NCBI GenBank assembly: GCA_003133645.1
Contig: PKYI01000101.1
Coordinates: forward strand, 48,430 to 112,429
Origin: Acidobacteriota bacterium
GTDB lineage: Bacteria; Acidobacteriota; Thermoanaerobaculia; Thermoanaerobaculales; Thermoanaerobaculaceae
DNA length: 64,000 nucleotides
Direction: 5' to 3'
Position 1 is the stretch's first letter. Each line of letters starts with the position of its first letter. Positions 57,398 through 64,000 of this stretch are shown here, piece after piece. The position numbers were made by a program, and so were the translations under genes. The notes under the pieces are model-generated. The model had not been told where the DNA came from and made no database searches. It saw only the letters and a list, made by a program, of their open reading frames with translations.

Positions 57398-58252
57398 CTA
57401 CCGCCACTCCGGGCGCGCAAGGAATTCGCGCGCCGCCGCTCGCCCAGCGGCCACGGCTTCGTCCATCGCCTCGTAGTCGGCCCAGTGCAGGTGGTTGACC
57501 GCGGGCGCGATGACCGCGTCGGCCTCGGCCAGGATCCGCCGCCGCAGCTCCTGCCAGCCCATCGCCGCCACCCGGAACAATACCCTCGGGACCTGCTCGG
57601 CCCCGCGGTCCAGCGGCGGCAGCGCCTCGCTCACCTCGACCGCAACCACCGGACCGCCGAGGTCGCGAGCCGCGCCCACCGGGATTTCAGCGACCGCGCC
57701 GCCGTCCTGCAGCGGGCGGCCGGCCCAGAGAACGGGATGGGTCAGGCCCGGCATCGCGGAGCTGGCGGCGACCGCGAGCCGGAGAGGGCCGCGCGTCAGG
57801 CGCACCTCGGCGCCGGTAGCGCTGTCGGTCGCGACGACGGCGAACGGCCGCGGCAACGCCTCGATCGAAGTGTCAGGCAGGAGGAGCGCGATCCGGGCCG
57901 CGAGCTCGTTCGCCGTCACCGATGGCCCCCACGCCATCGCCTTGAGCAGCGTCGCGCCGTGCCGGAAACGGCCCCAGACGCGATGGCCACGCCCGCCCGC
58001 GGCTCCCCCGAGATCGGGAGGGTCATCGCCCCCCATCGCCGCCACGAACTTGCCCACGGCCCGGAGCGCAGGTTCCGCGCCGCTGAGGAGCCAGAGCGCT
58101 CCCATCATGGCGCCGGAACTCGTGCCCGCGATTCCCGACACCTCCACACCCGCGCGCTCGAACTCCGCGAGCACGCCCAGGTGCGCGATCCCTCGCACAC
58201 CCCCGCCGCCGAGGGCGAGCACTACCCCGCCGGCGAGGTCCAGCTCTCTCAT
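57398..58252 (-). CDS. Patatin-like phospholipase
   Basis: 284-residue hydrolase of the patatin family (RssA-like). Oxyanion loop VVLALGGGGVRGIAHLGVL at ~10-28, nucleophile elbow GIAGTSSGAMMGAL (GxSxG), and the catalytic Asp in QDGGAVAEIPVG. No signal peptide, so it probably acts in the cytosol on membrane lipids. ATG at 58252 overlaps the yqeB-like stop (ATGA), indicating coupling. Last gene of the hpt-ridA-yqeB-patatin run. A 203-bp convergent gap separates it from ackA; I see no gene or clear terminator there. Confidence 0.93.
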   Translation of the reverse strand: MRELDLAGGVVLALGGGGVRGIAHLGVLAEFERAGVEVSGIAGTSSGAMMGALWLLSGAEPALRAVGKFVAAMGGDDPPDLGGAAGGRGHRVWGRFRHGATLLKAMAWGPSVTANELAARIALLLPDTSIEALPRPFAVVATDSATGAEVRLTRGPLRLAVAASSAMPGLTHPVLWAGRPLQDGGAVAEIPVGAARDLGGPVVAVEVSEALPPLDRGAEQVPRVLFRVAAMGWQELRRRILAEADAVIAPAVNHLHWADYEAMDEAVAAGRAAAREFLARPEWR

Positions 58253-59127
58253 ATTCGCGCCGGTTCCCGCGGCTGCACCCGGTCCTTGTTGAGGACGATC
58301 GCCTCGAGGACGCCCTCCGCTACCCGTTGGGTCTTATCGGAGATGTGTTCGAGGTCGTCGGTGACGCCGCGGGGGTCGACATCGCCGATCTTGTCGCCCG
58401 TCTCCACCGGCACCCCGTCGCGCAACAGCCCGCGGATCACGCCGGAGATGCGCGCCACCACCGGGTACTCCGAGTCCACCGGCACGCCGCGGTAAAGGTC
58501 CTCTCGGGTCAGGAGCAGGACGACGACGCCGATCTTCTCGCCGCGTTCGATGCGGTTGCCGATGTCGTGGTTGGTCCGGAAGATTCCCGGCCGCTGCGCC
58601 TTGATCACGCGTTCCCGGGTGAAGCCCATGATCTCCGCCGGAGGCTCCGGCGCCAGCGACTGCCCCCCCAGGAGCACACGGCCGAGTTGCGGGCCGCGCA
58701 CCGTTTCGACCACGGCGTGGCAATCCCTGCCCGCTTGGTAGCCCGGCCCGAGGGCGATCACGAGTGGCGCGAGCTCACGGGAGAGACCCCAGTTGGCGCG
58801 CAGCATCGCCGCGTCGACGAAGATGTCGGGCGGCCAGGCGGCGAGCACCTCGGGGAGAGGCTGGGTCGTGATCGCCAGGTCGCCGAGCTCGTGCACGAGG
58901 TCGACCTCGGAGAGCAGCATCACGAAACGGGCGGTCACGCCGTCCACCGTCTTGCCGTGGTTGAACACCGCTTCGGAGAAGCAGACGTGGCGCCGCACGG
59001 CCTTCGGAAACGCACGCTCGACCATGAGGACACGGCCAAACCCCTGCCGCGCCAGGTGCGCCGCCACGCCGCTGCCCAACTCCCCGGCGCCCCGAACCAG
59101 CACGCGAGCCTGATGCAACAACTCCAC
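58249..59127 (-). CDS. yqeB: YqeB/EF2563-family (selenium-dependent molybdenum hydroxylase system) protein
   Basis: 292-residue Rossmann-like protein. VLVRGAGELGSGVAAHLARQGFGRVLMVE starts the family, followed by RHVCFSEAVFNHGKTVDGV, IALGPGYQAGRDCHAVVET and RTNHDIGNRIERGEKIG. The family was named from gene neighbourhoods of selenium-dependent molybdenum hydroxylases; its reaction is not established. Here the usual partners (xdhABC-like, yqeC, selD) are missing from the window. The GTG at 59127 overlaps the ridA stop (TAGTG). The C-terminal part (GVPVETGDKIGDVDPRG) looks like a biotinyl/lipoyl-like fold. Confidence 0.85.
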   Translation of the reverse strand: MELLHQARVLVRGAGELGSGVAAHLARQGFGRVLMVERAFPKAVRRHVCFSEAVFNHGKTVDGVTARFVMLLSEVDLVHELGDLAITTQPLPEVLAAWPPDIFVDAAMLRANWGLSRELAPLVIALGPGYQAGRDCHAVVETVRGPQLGRVLLGGQSLAPEPPAEIMGFTRERVIKAQRPGIFRTNHDIGNRIERGEKIGVVVLLLTREDLYRGVPVDSEYPVVARISGVIRGLLRDGVPVETGDKIGDVDPRGVTDDLEHISDKTQRVAEGVLEAIVLNKDRVQPREPARI

Positions 59128-59513
59128 TAGCGTGCCGCCACAGCTTCGACCTCGACCTGGGCGCCGCGCGGCAATGCGGCCACCCCGATCACCGCGCGCG
59201 CAGGCCTGTGCGAGCCGAAGAACTCCGCGTAGATCTCGTTGAACTCGCTGAAACGGGCCAGGTCGGTCAGGTAGACTGTCACCTTCGCCACCGCCGTCCG
59301 GTCGCATCCGGCCGCCGTCAGCACCGCGTCGAGGTTGGCCAGGGCCCGGGCCGCCTGTCCGGCAAAGCCGCCGCCCACCAGCTCGCCGCTGGCCGGGTCG
59401 AGCGGGATCTGGCCCGACAGGAACACCCATCCCCCGACCGCGAGCGCCTGACTGTACGGGCCGATCGCCTTGGGCGCCGCGTCCGTATGAACGATCTCCG
59501 CTCCGACCCTCAT
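59127..59513 (-). CDS. ridA: RidA family enamine/imine deaminase
   Basis: 128-residue protein that hydrolyses reactive 2-aminoacrylate and related imines formed by PLP enzymes, protecting the cell. IGPYSQALAVGGWVFLSGQIPLDP is the N-terminal signature; the ligand-binding Arg lies in RPARAVIGVAALPRGAQVEVEAVA. Length is exact for the family. The ATG at 59513 overlaps the hpt stop (ATGA). PLP enzymes elsewhere in the window (alanine racemase, decarboxylase) are the kind of source of its substrates, though not linked. Confidence 0.95.
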   Translation of the reverse strand: MRVGAEIVHTDAAPKAIGPYSQALAVGGWVFLSGQIPLDPASGELVGGGFAGQAARALANLDAVLTAAGCDRTAVAKVTVYLTDLARFSEFNEIYAEFFGSHRPARAVIGVAALPRGAQVEVEAVAAR

Positions 59514-60043
59514 GGTGTCGCCTCCCCGTCCGGAACGAACTCCCGAATCTCCGGAAGGTTACGGAAGCGCTCGGCAAAGTCAAGGCCGAAGCCGACCACG
59601 AACCGGTCCTCGATCTCGAAGCCGACGAAATCGAGCCTCACCTGGACCTTGCGGCGCGACGGTTTGGAGAGCAGCGCGACGACCTGCACGGAGCGGGGGT
59701 GCCGCGCCTGCAGGAGCGCCACCACGTCGGCGAGGGTCAAACCGGTGTCGACGATGTCCTCGACGACGTAGATGTCCTTGCCGGCGATGTCCACCGTCAC
59801 GTCCTTGATCAGGGTGACGGTGCCGGAGGACTCGGTCGTGGCGCCGTACGACGAGGCCTGGATGAAGTCCACGACCACCGGATGCCTGATGCGCTGCGTG
59901 AGCGCCGTGAAGAAGTACACTGCTCCTTTGAGGACGCAGATGAAGACTGGCTCCCGTCCCTCCAGGTCGGCGTCGATCTCGCGGGCGAGGACTGCCACTG
60001 CCCGTTGGATCTCGTCGTGCGTGATCACCGTCTCACCCAGCAC
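59510..60043 (-). CDS. hpt: Hypoxanthine phosphoribosyltransferase
   Basis: 177-residue purine-salvage enzyme that makes IMP (and GMP) from PRPP. The PRPP-binding motif is IYVVEDIVDTGLTL; ICVLKGAVYFFTALTQRI and FVVGFGLDFAERFRNLPEI are family-typical. The GTG at 60043 follows GGGGAGG with 6-base spacing, so the ORF-track start at 60358 is rejected. First gene of hpt-ridA-yqeB-patatin; divergent from the unknown 526-residue gene. Confidence 0.95.
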   Translation of the reverse strand: MLGETVITHDEIQRAVAVLAREIDADLEGREPVFICVLKGAVYFFTALTQRIRHPVVVDFIQASSYGATTESSGTVTLIKDVTVDIAGKDIYVVEDIVDTGLTLADVVALLQARHPRSVQVVALLSKPSRRKVQVRLDFVGFEIEDRFVVGFGLDFAERFRNLPEIREFVPDGEATP

Positions 60044-60081
60044 CGGCCACCTCCCCTTTCCCTTCGTCCCCGTCCCTGGTG

Positions 60082-60087
60082 TAAACT
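60082..60087 (+). promoter_or_regulatory. Possible -10 box TAAACT for the 526-residue gene
   Basis: TAAACT lies 19 bases before the ATG at 60107, leaving a short leader that contains GGAAG. No clear -35 box. Confidence 0.35.
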
Positions 60088-60106
60088 CGCGATCGGAAGT
60101 CTCAAA

Positions 60107-61687
60107 ATGAGCGAATTCGGCCTGCACGAACTGAACCAGCGTTACGTCCGGTTGACTGACCGTTGTCGGTCGCAGTGGACGTTCTACCAGTATCTGCAGG
60201 GTCTCTTCAAGCACCTCTTCAACTCGCCCTGCCCGATCGAAATCGATTTCCCGTCTCTGTTCAACGAGTTCCGCCAGCTCGGCTCGGAACTCGGCCACCC
60301 CGAACCGGGCCGTACCGACAAGACGATGACGCACCTCGGCGTCAGGCTCGACACCCAAGGCCGCAACCTCCTCAAAGTCGACGAGCAGATCGAGCCCTCA
60401 CTCCTGCGCCGGTTCTTCGACCGGCTGCGCAATCAGGACGAGAAGGTCCTGCTGGCGATCATCAAATTCTACCTCGACGGGAGTCACGGCGGCGAGGACA
60501 CCCTCGACAAGCTGGACATCCTGTTCACGCGCCTCGCCGAGATCCCACGCGGGGACAACGGCAGCCTCGTGCGCGAGCGCCACGAGATCCAGAGGCTCGT
60601 CCAGCCGCTCCTCCAGCTGCTGCCGCCGAGCCAGGCCTCCGAGCAGGAACTCGAGGTCCTCGTCCACGCCCTCGCGGACCTCAAGAGCGAGGTCCTGGTT
60701 TGCCGCACCTTCACCGAGCTCGCCGGGGGCGGGGCGCTCGACCGCTTCCGCACCCTCAAGCGGCGTCTCGGCGAGACGATGCTGCACCCGCAGCTCCTGC
60801 CGGTTCTGCTGGAGACCACCGTTGCGATCAAGAACCGCTTCCGCGAACTCTGGGAGGACGAGGAAGCCGCGCTGCTCGCCGACACCAACAAGGTGCGGGA
60901 GCTGGAGAAGCAGCTCTCCGGCCACCCCGAGATCGCGACGCCCGACGTGCGCGAGATGCTCGAGGTCTTTGCCTCCGCACAGCAGCGCTTCGACCACGGC
61001 AAGCAGACCGAGAACCTCCGCCGCGACGACGCCCTCAAGCTCAGGATGGCGCTCAACCGGATCCTCGAGCAGTTCGACGTCACCCAGTTCGGTGGGATCT
61101 TCCCCGCCCCGATCGAGGCCGCGACCGCGCCGGCCTCCGCCGGGGACCCCGATCCCGCGGCCGCCGCGGGCGAGGTCCCGGTTTCTCCATTCCAGGCGGA
61201 CGGGTTGCTGCAGGAGTACGTGAGCAAGATCCTCTTTGCGCTCGAACTGGTGGGGGACGACCGTCCCGCCGCTGAAACGGTGACTGCCAAGGAGCTCGCG
61301 TCCCTCAGGCTCGAGGCGTGCGAGGTCGAGGCGTGCCGGAGGCTCCTCGACGGACAGCCGCCCTCCGCCTCGATCGGGTACGAGCGAGCGCGCCTGCTCG
61401 TGCAGGCGGCCGCGCTGCGGATCCGCATGGACGAGGAGGCGCGCGAGATCGACCGGTTGCACCGCAGGGGCTCCGACCACCTCGCCGAGACGCTCGAACG
61501 CGGCTCGCAATCGCTCCAGCGCGCCTCGGAGATCGACCGCCGCTTCGCCTGGCTGGTGGACGACGCGCTCTACCGCGGCGACACCAATCAGCTCGAGCAG
61601 CTCTACCGCTGCCGTTTCCGCCTGCTGCGCGCCTACTCGGGGCTGTGGCTCATCCACAACGAGCGTGGTGGAATCTCGCCCTTCTGA
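60107..61687 (+). CDS. Helical protein of unknown function upstream of FHA-RDD and Tol genes
   Basis: 526-residue soluble protein that I cannot assign. It is mostly helical: SEFGLHELNQRYVRLTDRCRSQWTFYQYLQGLFKHLF at the start, a long middle with heptad-like segments (~215-330, RELWEDEEAALLADTNKVRELEKQL), a Pro/Ala-rich break at ~340-375, and a helical C-terminal third (ACRRLLDGQPPSASIGYERARLLVQAAALRIRMDEEAREI). No signal peptide or membrane helix. ATG at 60107 was chosen over the ORF-track start, which runs antisense through hpt. Its end overlaps the FHA-RDD gene by 23 bases. Confidence 0.72.
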   Translation: MSEFGLHELNQRYVRLTDRCRSQWTFYQYLQGLFKHLFNSPCPIEIDFPSLFNEFRQLGSELGHPEPGRTDKTMTHLGVRLDTQGRNLLKVDEQIEPSLLRRFFDRLRNQDEKVLLAIIKFYLDGSHGGEDTLDKLDILFTRLAEIPRGDNGSLVRERHEIQRLVQPLLQLLPPSQASEQELEVLVHALADLKSEVLVCRTFTELAGGGALDRFRTLKRRLGETMLHPQLLPVLLETTVAIKNRFRELWEDEEAALLADTNKVRELEKQLSGHPEIATPDVREMLEVFASAQQRFDHGKQTENLRRDDALKLRMALNRILEQFDVTQFGGIFPAPIEAATAPASAGDPDPAAAAGEVPVSPFQADGLLQEYVSKILFALELVGDDRPAAETVTAKELASLRLEACEVEACRRLLDGQPPSASIGYERARLLVQAAALRIRMDEEAREIDRLHRRGSDHLAETLERGSQSLQRASEIDRRFAWLVDDALYRGDTNQLEQLYRCRFRLLRAYSGLWLIHNERGGISPF

Positions 61688-62519
61688 GCCCGTCCGCCTG
61701 CGCCTCCGGCTGGGCGAGACGATATTCGCTCTCGACAGCGAGAAGGTCGTCATCGGCCGCAGTCGCTCGTGCGACATCCGTCTGCGGGAGGACACGGTCT
61801 CGCGGCTGCACGCGGCGTTCGTCCTCCGGGACGGCGCGCTGGTGCTCGAGGACCTCGGGTCCTCCAACGGCACCTACCTCAACGGCGAGCGCGTGTTGAC
61901 GCCGTGCGTCGTCGCAGCCGGCGACGCCGTCCGCTTCGGCTCCCTGCGCGGCAGCATCGAACCAGCCGACGCGCCGCCGCCGCGGTCCCAGACCGGAGAG
62001 GACGGTAGCGGGGACCGCTTTACCTCCGGCCTGACCGACGCCAGGCCGGCCGGATTCGGCTGGCGGGTGCTGGCGGTCGGGGCCGATGCCGTCCTTCTCG
62101 CTCTCGGGTCCCTCGTGCCGTTCGCGCCGCTGCTCGCGACCTTGGCCGTGGAGCGCTACCTGCTCCCGGCGGACACCCTGCCGACGAGCCTGGAGGCCAA
62201 GTCCGTATTGGCCGGGGCGTGCGGCGCGCTGTGGCTCGTGTATGTCTTCTACTTCGTCGTGCACGGCTGGGCGCGGCGCGGCGGCACGCTCGGAATGAGG
62301 CTCTGCGGGCTTCGCCTGCTCGACTGGCGCCAGCGCCTTCCGATCGGCTACGGCCGGGCGCTCCTCCGGCTGGCAGCGGGCCTCGTGACGGTCCTCACAC
62401 TCGGGCTCGGGTTCCTCCTCGTGCTGTTCCGCAGGGACCGCAAGAGCCTGCATGACCTCCTGGCGGGCACTATGGTCGTCCGGCGCCGGCCGTTTGGCGG
62501 GGCGGGCCCGCCCGCGTAG
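61665..62519 (+). CDS. FHA-RDD domain membrane protein
   Basis: 284-residue protein. Residues ~12-100 are an FHA domain (VVIGRSRSCDIRL, TVSRLHAAF, LEDLGSSNGTYLNGERV), which binds phosphothreonine. Residues ~125-275 are an RDD membrane domain with three or four helices (RVLAVGADAVLLALGSLV, RGGTLGMRLCGLRLLDWR, RKSLHDLLAGTMVV). RDD domains are thought to aid ion or solute transport. The fusion suggests phospho-signals regulate a membrane function. GTG at 61665 overlaps the previous gene; a second GTG follows directly. Confidence 0.88.
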   Translation: MVESRPSEPVRLRLRLGETIFALDSEKVVIGRSRSCDIRLREDTVSRLHAAFVLRDGALVLEDLGSSNGTYLNGERVLTPCVVAAGDAVRFGSLRGSIEPADAPPPRSQTGEDGSGDRFTSGLTDARPAGFGWRVLAVGADAVLLALGSLVPFAPLLATLAVERYLLPADTLPTSLEAKSVLAGACGALWLVYVFYFVVHGWARRGGTLGMRLCGLRLLDWRQRLPIGYGRALLRLAAGLVTVLTLGLGFLLVLFRRDRKSLHDLLAGTMVVRRRPFGGAGPPA

Positions 62520-62522
62520 AAT
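62517..62522 (+). promoter_or_regulatory. -10 box TAGAAT, leaderless tolQ-like start
   Basis: The stop codon TAG of the FHA-RDD gene is itself the first half of TAGAAT, and the box ends 7 bases before the ATG at 62530. TTTGGC/TTGGCG lies about 17-18 bases upstream as a possible -35. Confidence 0.55.
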
Positions 62523-62529
62523 CCTCCCC

Positions 62530-63201
62530 ATGAACGAAATCGCGCAGGCGTTTGCCGCCACCGGCCCGGTGGCCAAGTCGGTGCTCGCCGTCCTGGCCGT
62601 GTTTTCGCTGTTCTCGTGGACCCTGATGTTGCTCAAGCTCGTTCAGCTCCGGCGCGCGGACGCCGAGAACCGCTCGTTCATCCAGGAGTTCCGTCGCGCC
62701 ACCCGTCTCGCCGACGTCCAGACCGCGGCCAACAAGAGCCCGGGGGCACCGCTCGCGGGCGTGTTCCGCTCCGGCTACCTCGAGCTCGAGGCCCAGGTCC
62801 GCGTGATGGAACACGCCGGCCAGACCTCCGGCCAGATCAAGAGCTTGGCCGCGGTGGAGCGCGCGCTGCAGCGGGCGATCGGCGTCGAGGGGGCGAAGCT
62901 CTTGCGTTACCTCCCCTTCCTGGCGACGACCGCGTCGGCGACACCGTTCATCGGGCTGTTCGGAACGGTGTGGGGGATCATGACGACGTTCCACGCCATC
63001 GCCGCCTCGGGCTCCACCTCGATCGTGACGGTGGCGCCGGGGATTGCCGAGTCCCTCGTCAATACCGCCGCCGGCCTCGCCGCGGCGATCCCTGCGGTCA
63101 TTGCGTACAACGCCTTCCTGGGGGCGTTGCGGCGGCAACGCGGACTGATGGAGGACTTCCTGCTCGAGTTCCTCAACCTCACCGAGCGGACGTTTACGTA
63201 G
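62530..63201 (+). CDS. tolQ: TolQ/ExbB-type proton channel protein
   Basis: 223-residue inner-membrane protein with three membrane helices (VLAVLAVFSLFSWTLMLLKLV; a long one at LPFLATTASATPFIGLFGTVWGIM; AESLVNTAAGLAAAIPAVIAYNAF). The conserved ATTASATPFIGLFGTVWGI segment is diagnostic. With TolR/ExbD it forms a proton-driven motor. TolQ rather than ExbB is guessed from the order Q-R-TonB/TolA-like. ATG at 62530 is leaderless-type. Confidence 0.9.
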   Translation: MNEIAQAFAATGPVAKSVLAVLAVFSLFSWTLMLLKLVQLRRADAENRSFIQEFRRATRLADVQTAANKSPGAPLAGVFRSGYLELEAQVRVMEHAGQTSGQIKSLAAVERALQRAIGVEGAKLLRYLPFLATTASATPFIGLFGTVWGIMTTFHAIAASGSTSIVTVAPGIAESLVNTAAGLAAAIPAVIAYNAFLGALRRQRGLMEDFLLEFLNLTERTFT

Positions 63202-63236
63202 ACCGCCTGCAGGCGGCGGAGCCGAGAGGGGGGCAA

Positions 63237-63653
63237 ATGGCGTTCAAGAGCTCATCCGAGGAGTTCGAGACCATGGCGGAGATCAACATCACGCCGCTCG
63301 TCGACGTGATGTTGGTCCTGCTCATCATCTTCATCGTGACCGCGCCGATGCTGGTCCAGGGCCTGCAAGTCCAGCTCCCCCGCGAGGCGGCGAGCCCCCT
63401 CGCGCACAAGGGCGCCGAGCCGATCGTCCTCACCCTCACCCGCGACCAACTCGTGCTGGTCGGAGACCAGCCGGTGCACCGCAATCTCCTCGCCGCCAAA
63501 CTCGGCCCGCTGCTGGCCGGCGGCCCGCGCCCCGTCTACCTCAAGGGCGACCAACGCCTCCCCTATGGCTTCGTCGTCGACGTCCTGGCGACCCTGAACC
63601 GAATGGGCGTCGAGGAGATCGGGATGGTCACCGTCCCCCCCGAGAAGCGATGA
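63237..63653 (+). CDS. tolR: TolR/ExbD-type protein
   Basis: 138-residue partner of the proton channel. INITPLVDVMLVLLIIFIVTAPMLVQGLQVQLP holds the single membrane helix with the proton-carrying Asp (PLVDVML). The periplasmic domain follows (DQRLPYGFVVDVLATLNRMGVEEIGMVT). ATG at 63237 is preceded by GAGAGGGGGGC. Its stop overlaps the start of the next gene (ATGA). Confidence 0.94.
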   Translation: MAFKSSSEEFETMAEINITPLVDVMLVLLIIFIVTAPMLVQGLQVQLPREAASPLAHKGAEPIVLTLTRDQLVLVGDQPVHRNLLAAKLGPLLAGGPRPVYLKGDQRLPYGFVVDVLATLNRMGVEEIGMVTVPPEKR

Positions 63654-64000
63654 ACGACCCGGTTTCCAGCGAGCTCGAGCAACGCGCCCGCCTCGACCTG
63701 CCCTGGCGCTGGGCCGTCGCCGGGGCCGTCGGCATCCACCTCGCCGTGGCCGGGATCCTGCTCCTCTCCCCCACGCACCACCGCCGCGCCCTCACGCTCC
63801 CCAGCGTCCAGGTGCGCATCATGGCCGCCCCGCTCCCGGGCCCCGTCGCTCGCGGCGGGACACCGCCCACCCGCGCCGCCGCCCCCGCGAAGCCCCAGGC
63901 CCCGGCGCGCCCGGCGAAGACCAGGCCCGCCAGGCCTGCGGAACCGGTCCCCCGGCACGTCGTGCCCAATGCCGGGCCGGGACGGGCGCGCGGTGCGCCG
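63650..64000 (+). CDS. TonB/TolA-like energy-transducing protein, N-terminal part (cut by window edge)
   Basis: Not in the ORF track because it has no stop in the window. From ATG 63650 (overlapping the tolR stop as ATGA) 117 codons stay open to the last base. After ~20 residues comes one membrane helix (WAVAGAVGIHLAVAGILLL), then a Pro/Ala/Arg-rich stretch (PAKPQAPARPAKTRPARPAEP). This is the usual layout of TonB or TolA: anchored in the inner membrane with an extended periplasmic linker. The C-terminal domain that would tell TonB from TolA is outside the window. Confidence 0.82.
   Translation, partial: MNDPVSSELEQRARLDLPWRWAVAGAVGIHLAVAGILLLSPTHHRRALTLPSVQVRIMAAPLPGPVARGGTPPTRAAAPAKPQAPARPAKTRPARPAEPVPRHVVPNAGPGRARGAP

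Noticed and set aside
1-64000. Search by eye for CRISPR repeats, insertion-sequence ends, transposases, integrases, rRNA and tRNA genes.
   Set aside because: None seen; all long open frames on one strand at a time are explained by ordinary chromosomal genes.

Overview
The window is 64 kb of very GC-rich (about 70% by eye), densely packed bacterial chromosome. It carries only ordinary chromosomal genes. I saw no rRNA, tRNA, insertion sequence, phage gene or CRISPR array. The cell clearly has an outer membrane: there are OmpA-like and TPR lipoproteins, small beta-barrels, an Mla/MCE lipid-transport set and the start of a TolQ/TolR/TonB-like cluster. The VWFA protein of the type common in Acidobacteriota, a PATAN-DegV fusion, a MidA homologue and the Mla/MCE-barrel architecture make an Acidobacteriota relative (for example Thermoanaerobaculia-like) my best guess. 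That is an inference, not a proof.

Layout. 1-9 kb: the end of aspartase, a receiver/PATAN/DegV fusion divergent from a PIG-L deacetylase, a 5-oxoprolinase operon (fused PxpBC, MFS carrier, PxpA) and P5C dehydrogenase. Aspartase, PxpABC and PruA all feed glutamate/aspartate catabolism. 9-14.7 kb: a surface-glycan patch with two glycosyltransferase genes, two methyltransferases and a DUF3467 gene. 14.9-25.8 kb: mnmA and a zinc-ribbon/FHA gene on the minus strand; then on the plus strand dnaB, mlaE, mlaF, an MCE protein with a predicted outer-membrane barrel, radA, a HEAT-repeat protein and a degenerate HD-GYP-like protein.

25.9-43.1 kb: one long minus-strand run, valS-birA-coaX-orf222-rumA-comEC-miaA-hfq-TPR lipoprotein-crp-pgsA-pepP-nadA-aromatic decarboxylase-midA, mostly with overlapping or nearly overlapping ends. 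43.2-46.3 kb: alr-larB-aroB. 46.3-51 kb: a DUF5924/DUF2914 membrane protein, Tpx peroxiredoxin, an LpdD-like protein, a B12-binding protein and an OPT transporter. 51-57.2 kb: envelope proteins (secreted FxLYD-like, OmpA lipoprotein, VWFA, beta-barrel, TlpA), then a 3-hydroxyacyl-CoA dehydrogenase and acetate kinase. 57.4-60 kb: hpt-ridA-yqeB-patatin. 60.1-64 kb: an unknown 526-residue protein, FHA-RDD, TolQ, TolR and the start of a TonB/TolA-like protein that runs off the end.

The most striking signal cuts across genes. At least eleven, perhaps twelve, transcription-unit starts have a TANNNT -10 box only 6-8 bases before an ATG or GTG, with no Shine-Dalgarno sequence, which predicts leaderless mRNAs. 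Genes inside operons instead carry GGAGG-type sites or ATGA/GTGA overlaps. The most interesting protein is the MCE-barrel fusion, which could bridge inner and outer membranes in one chain.
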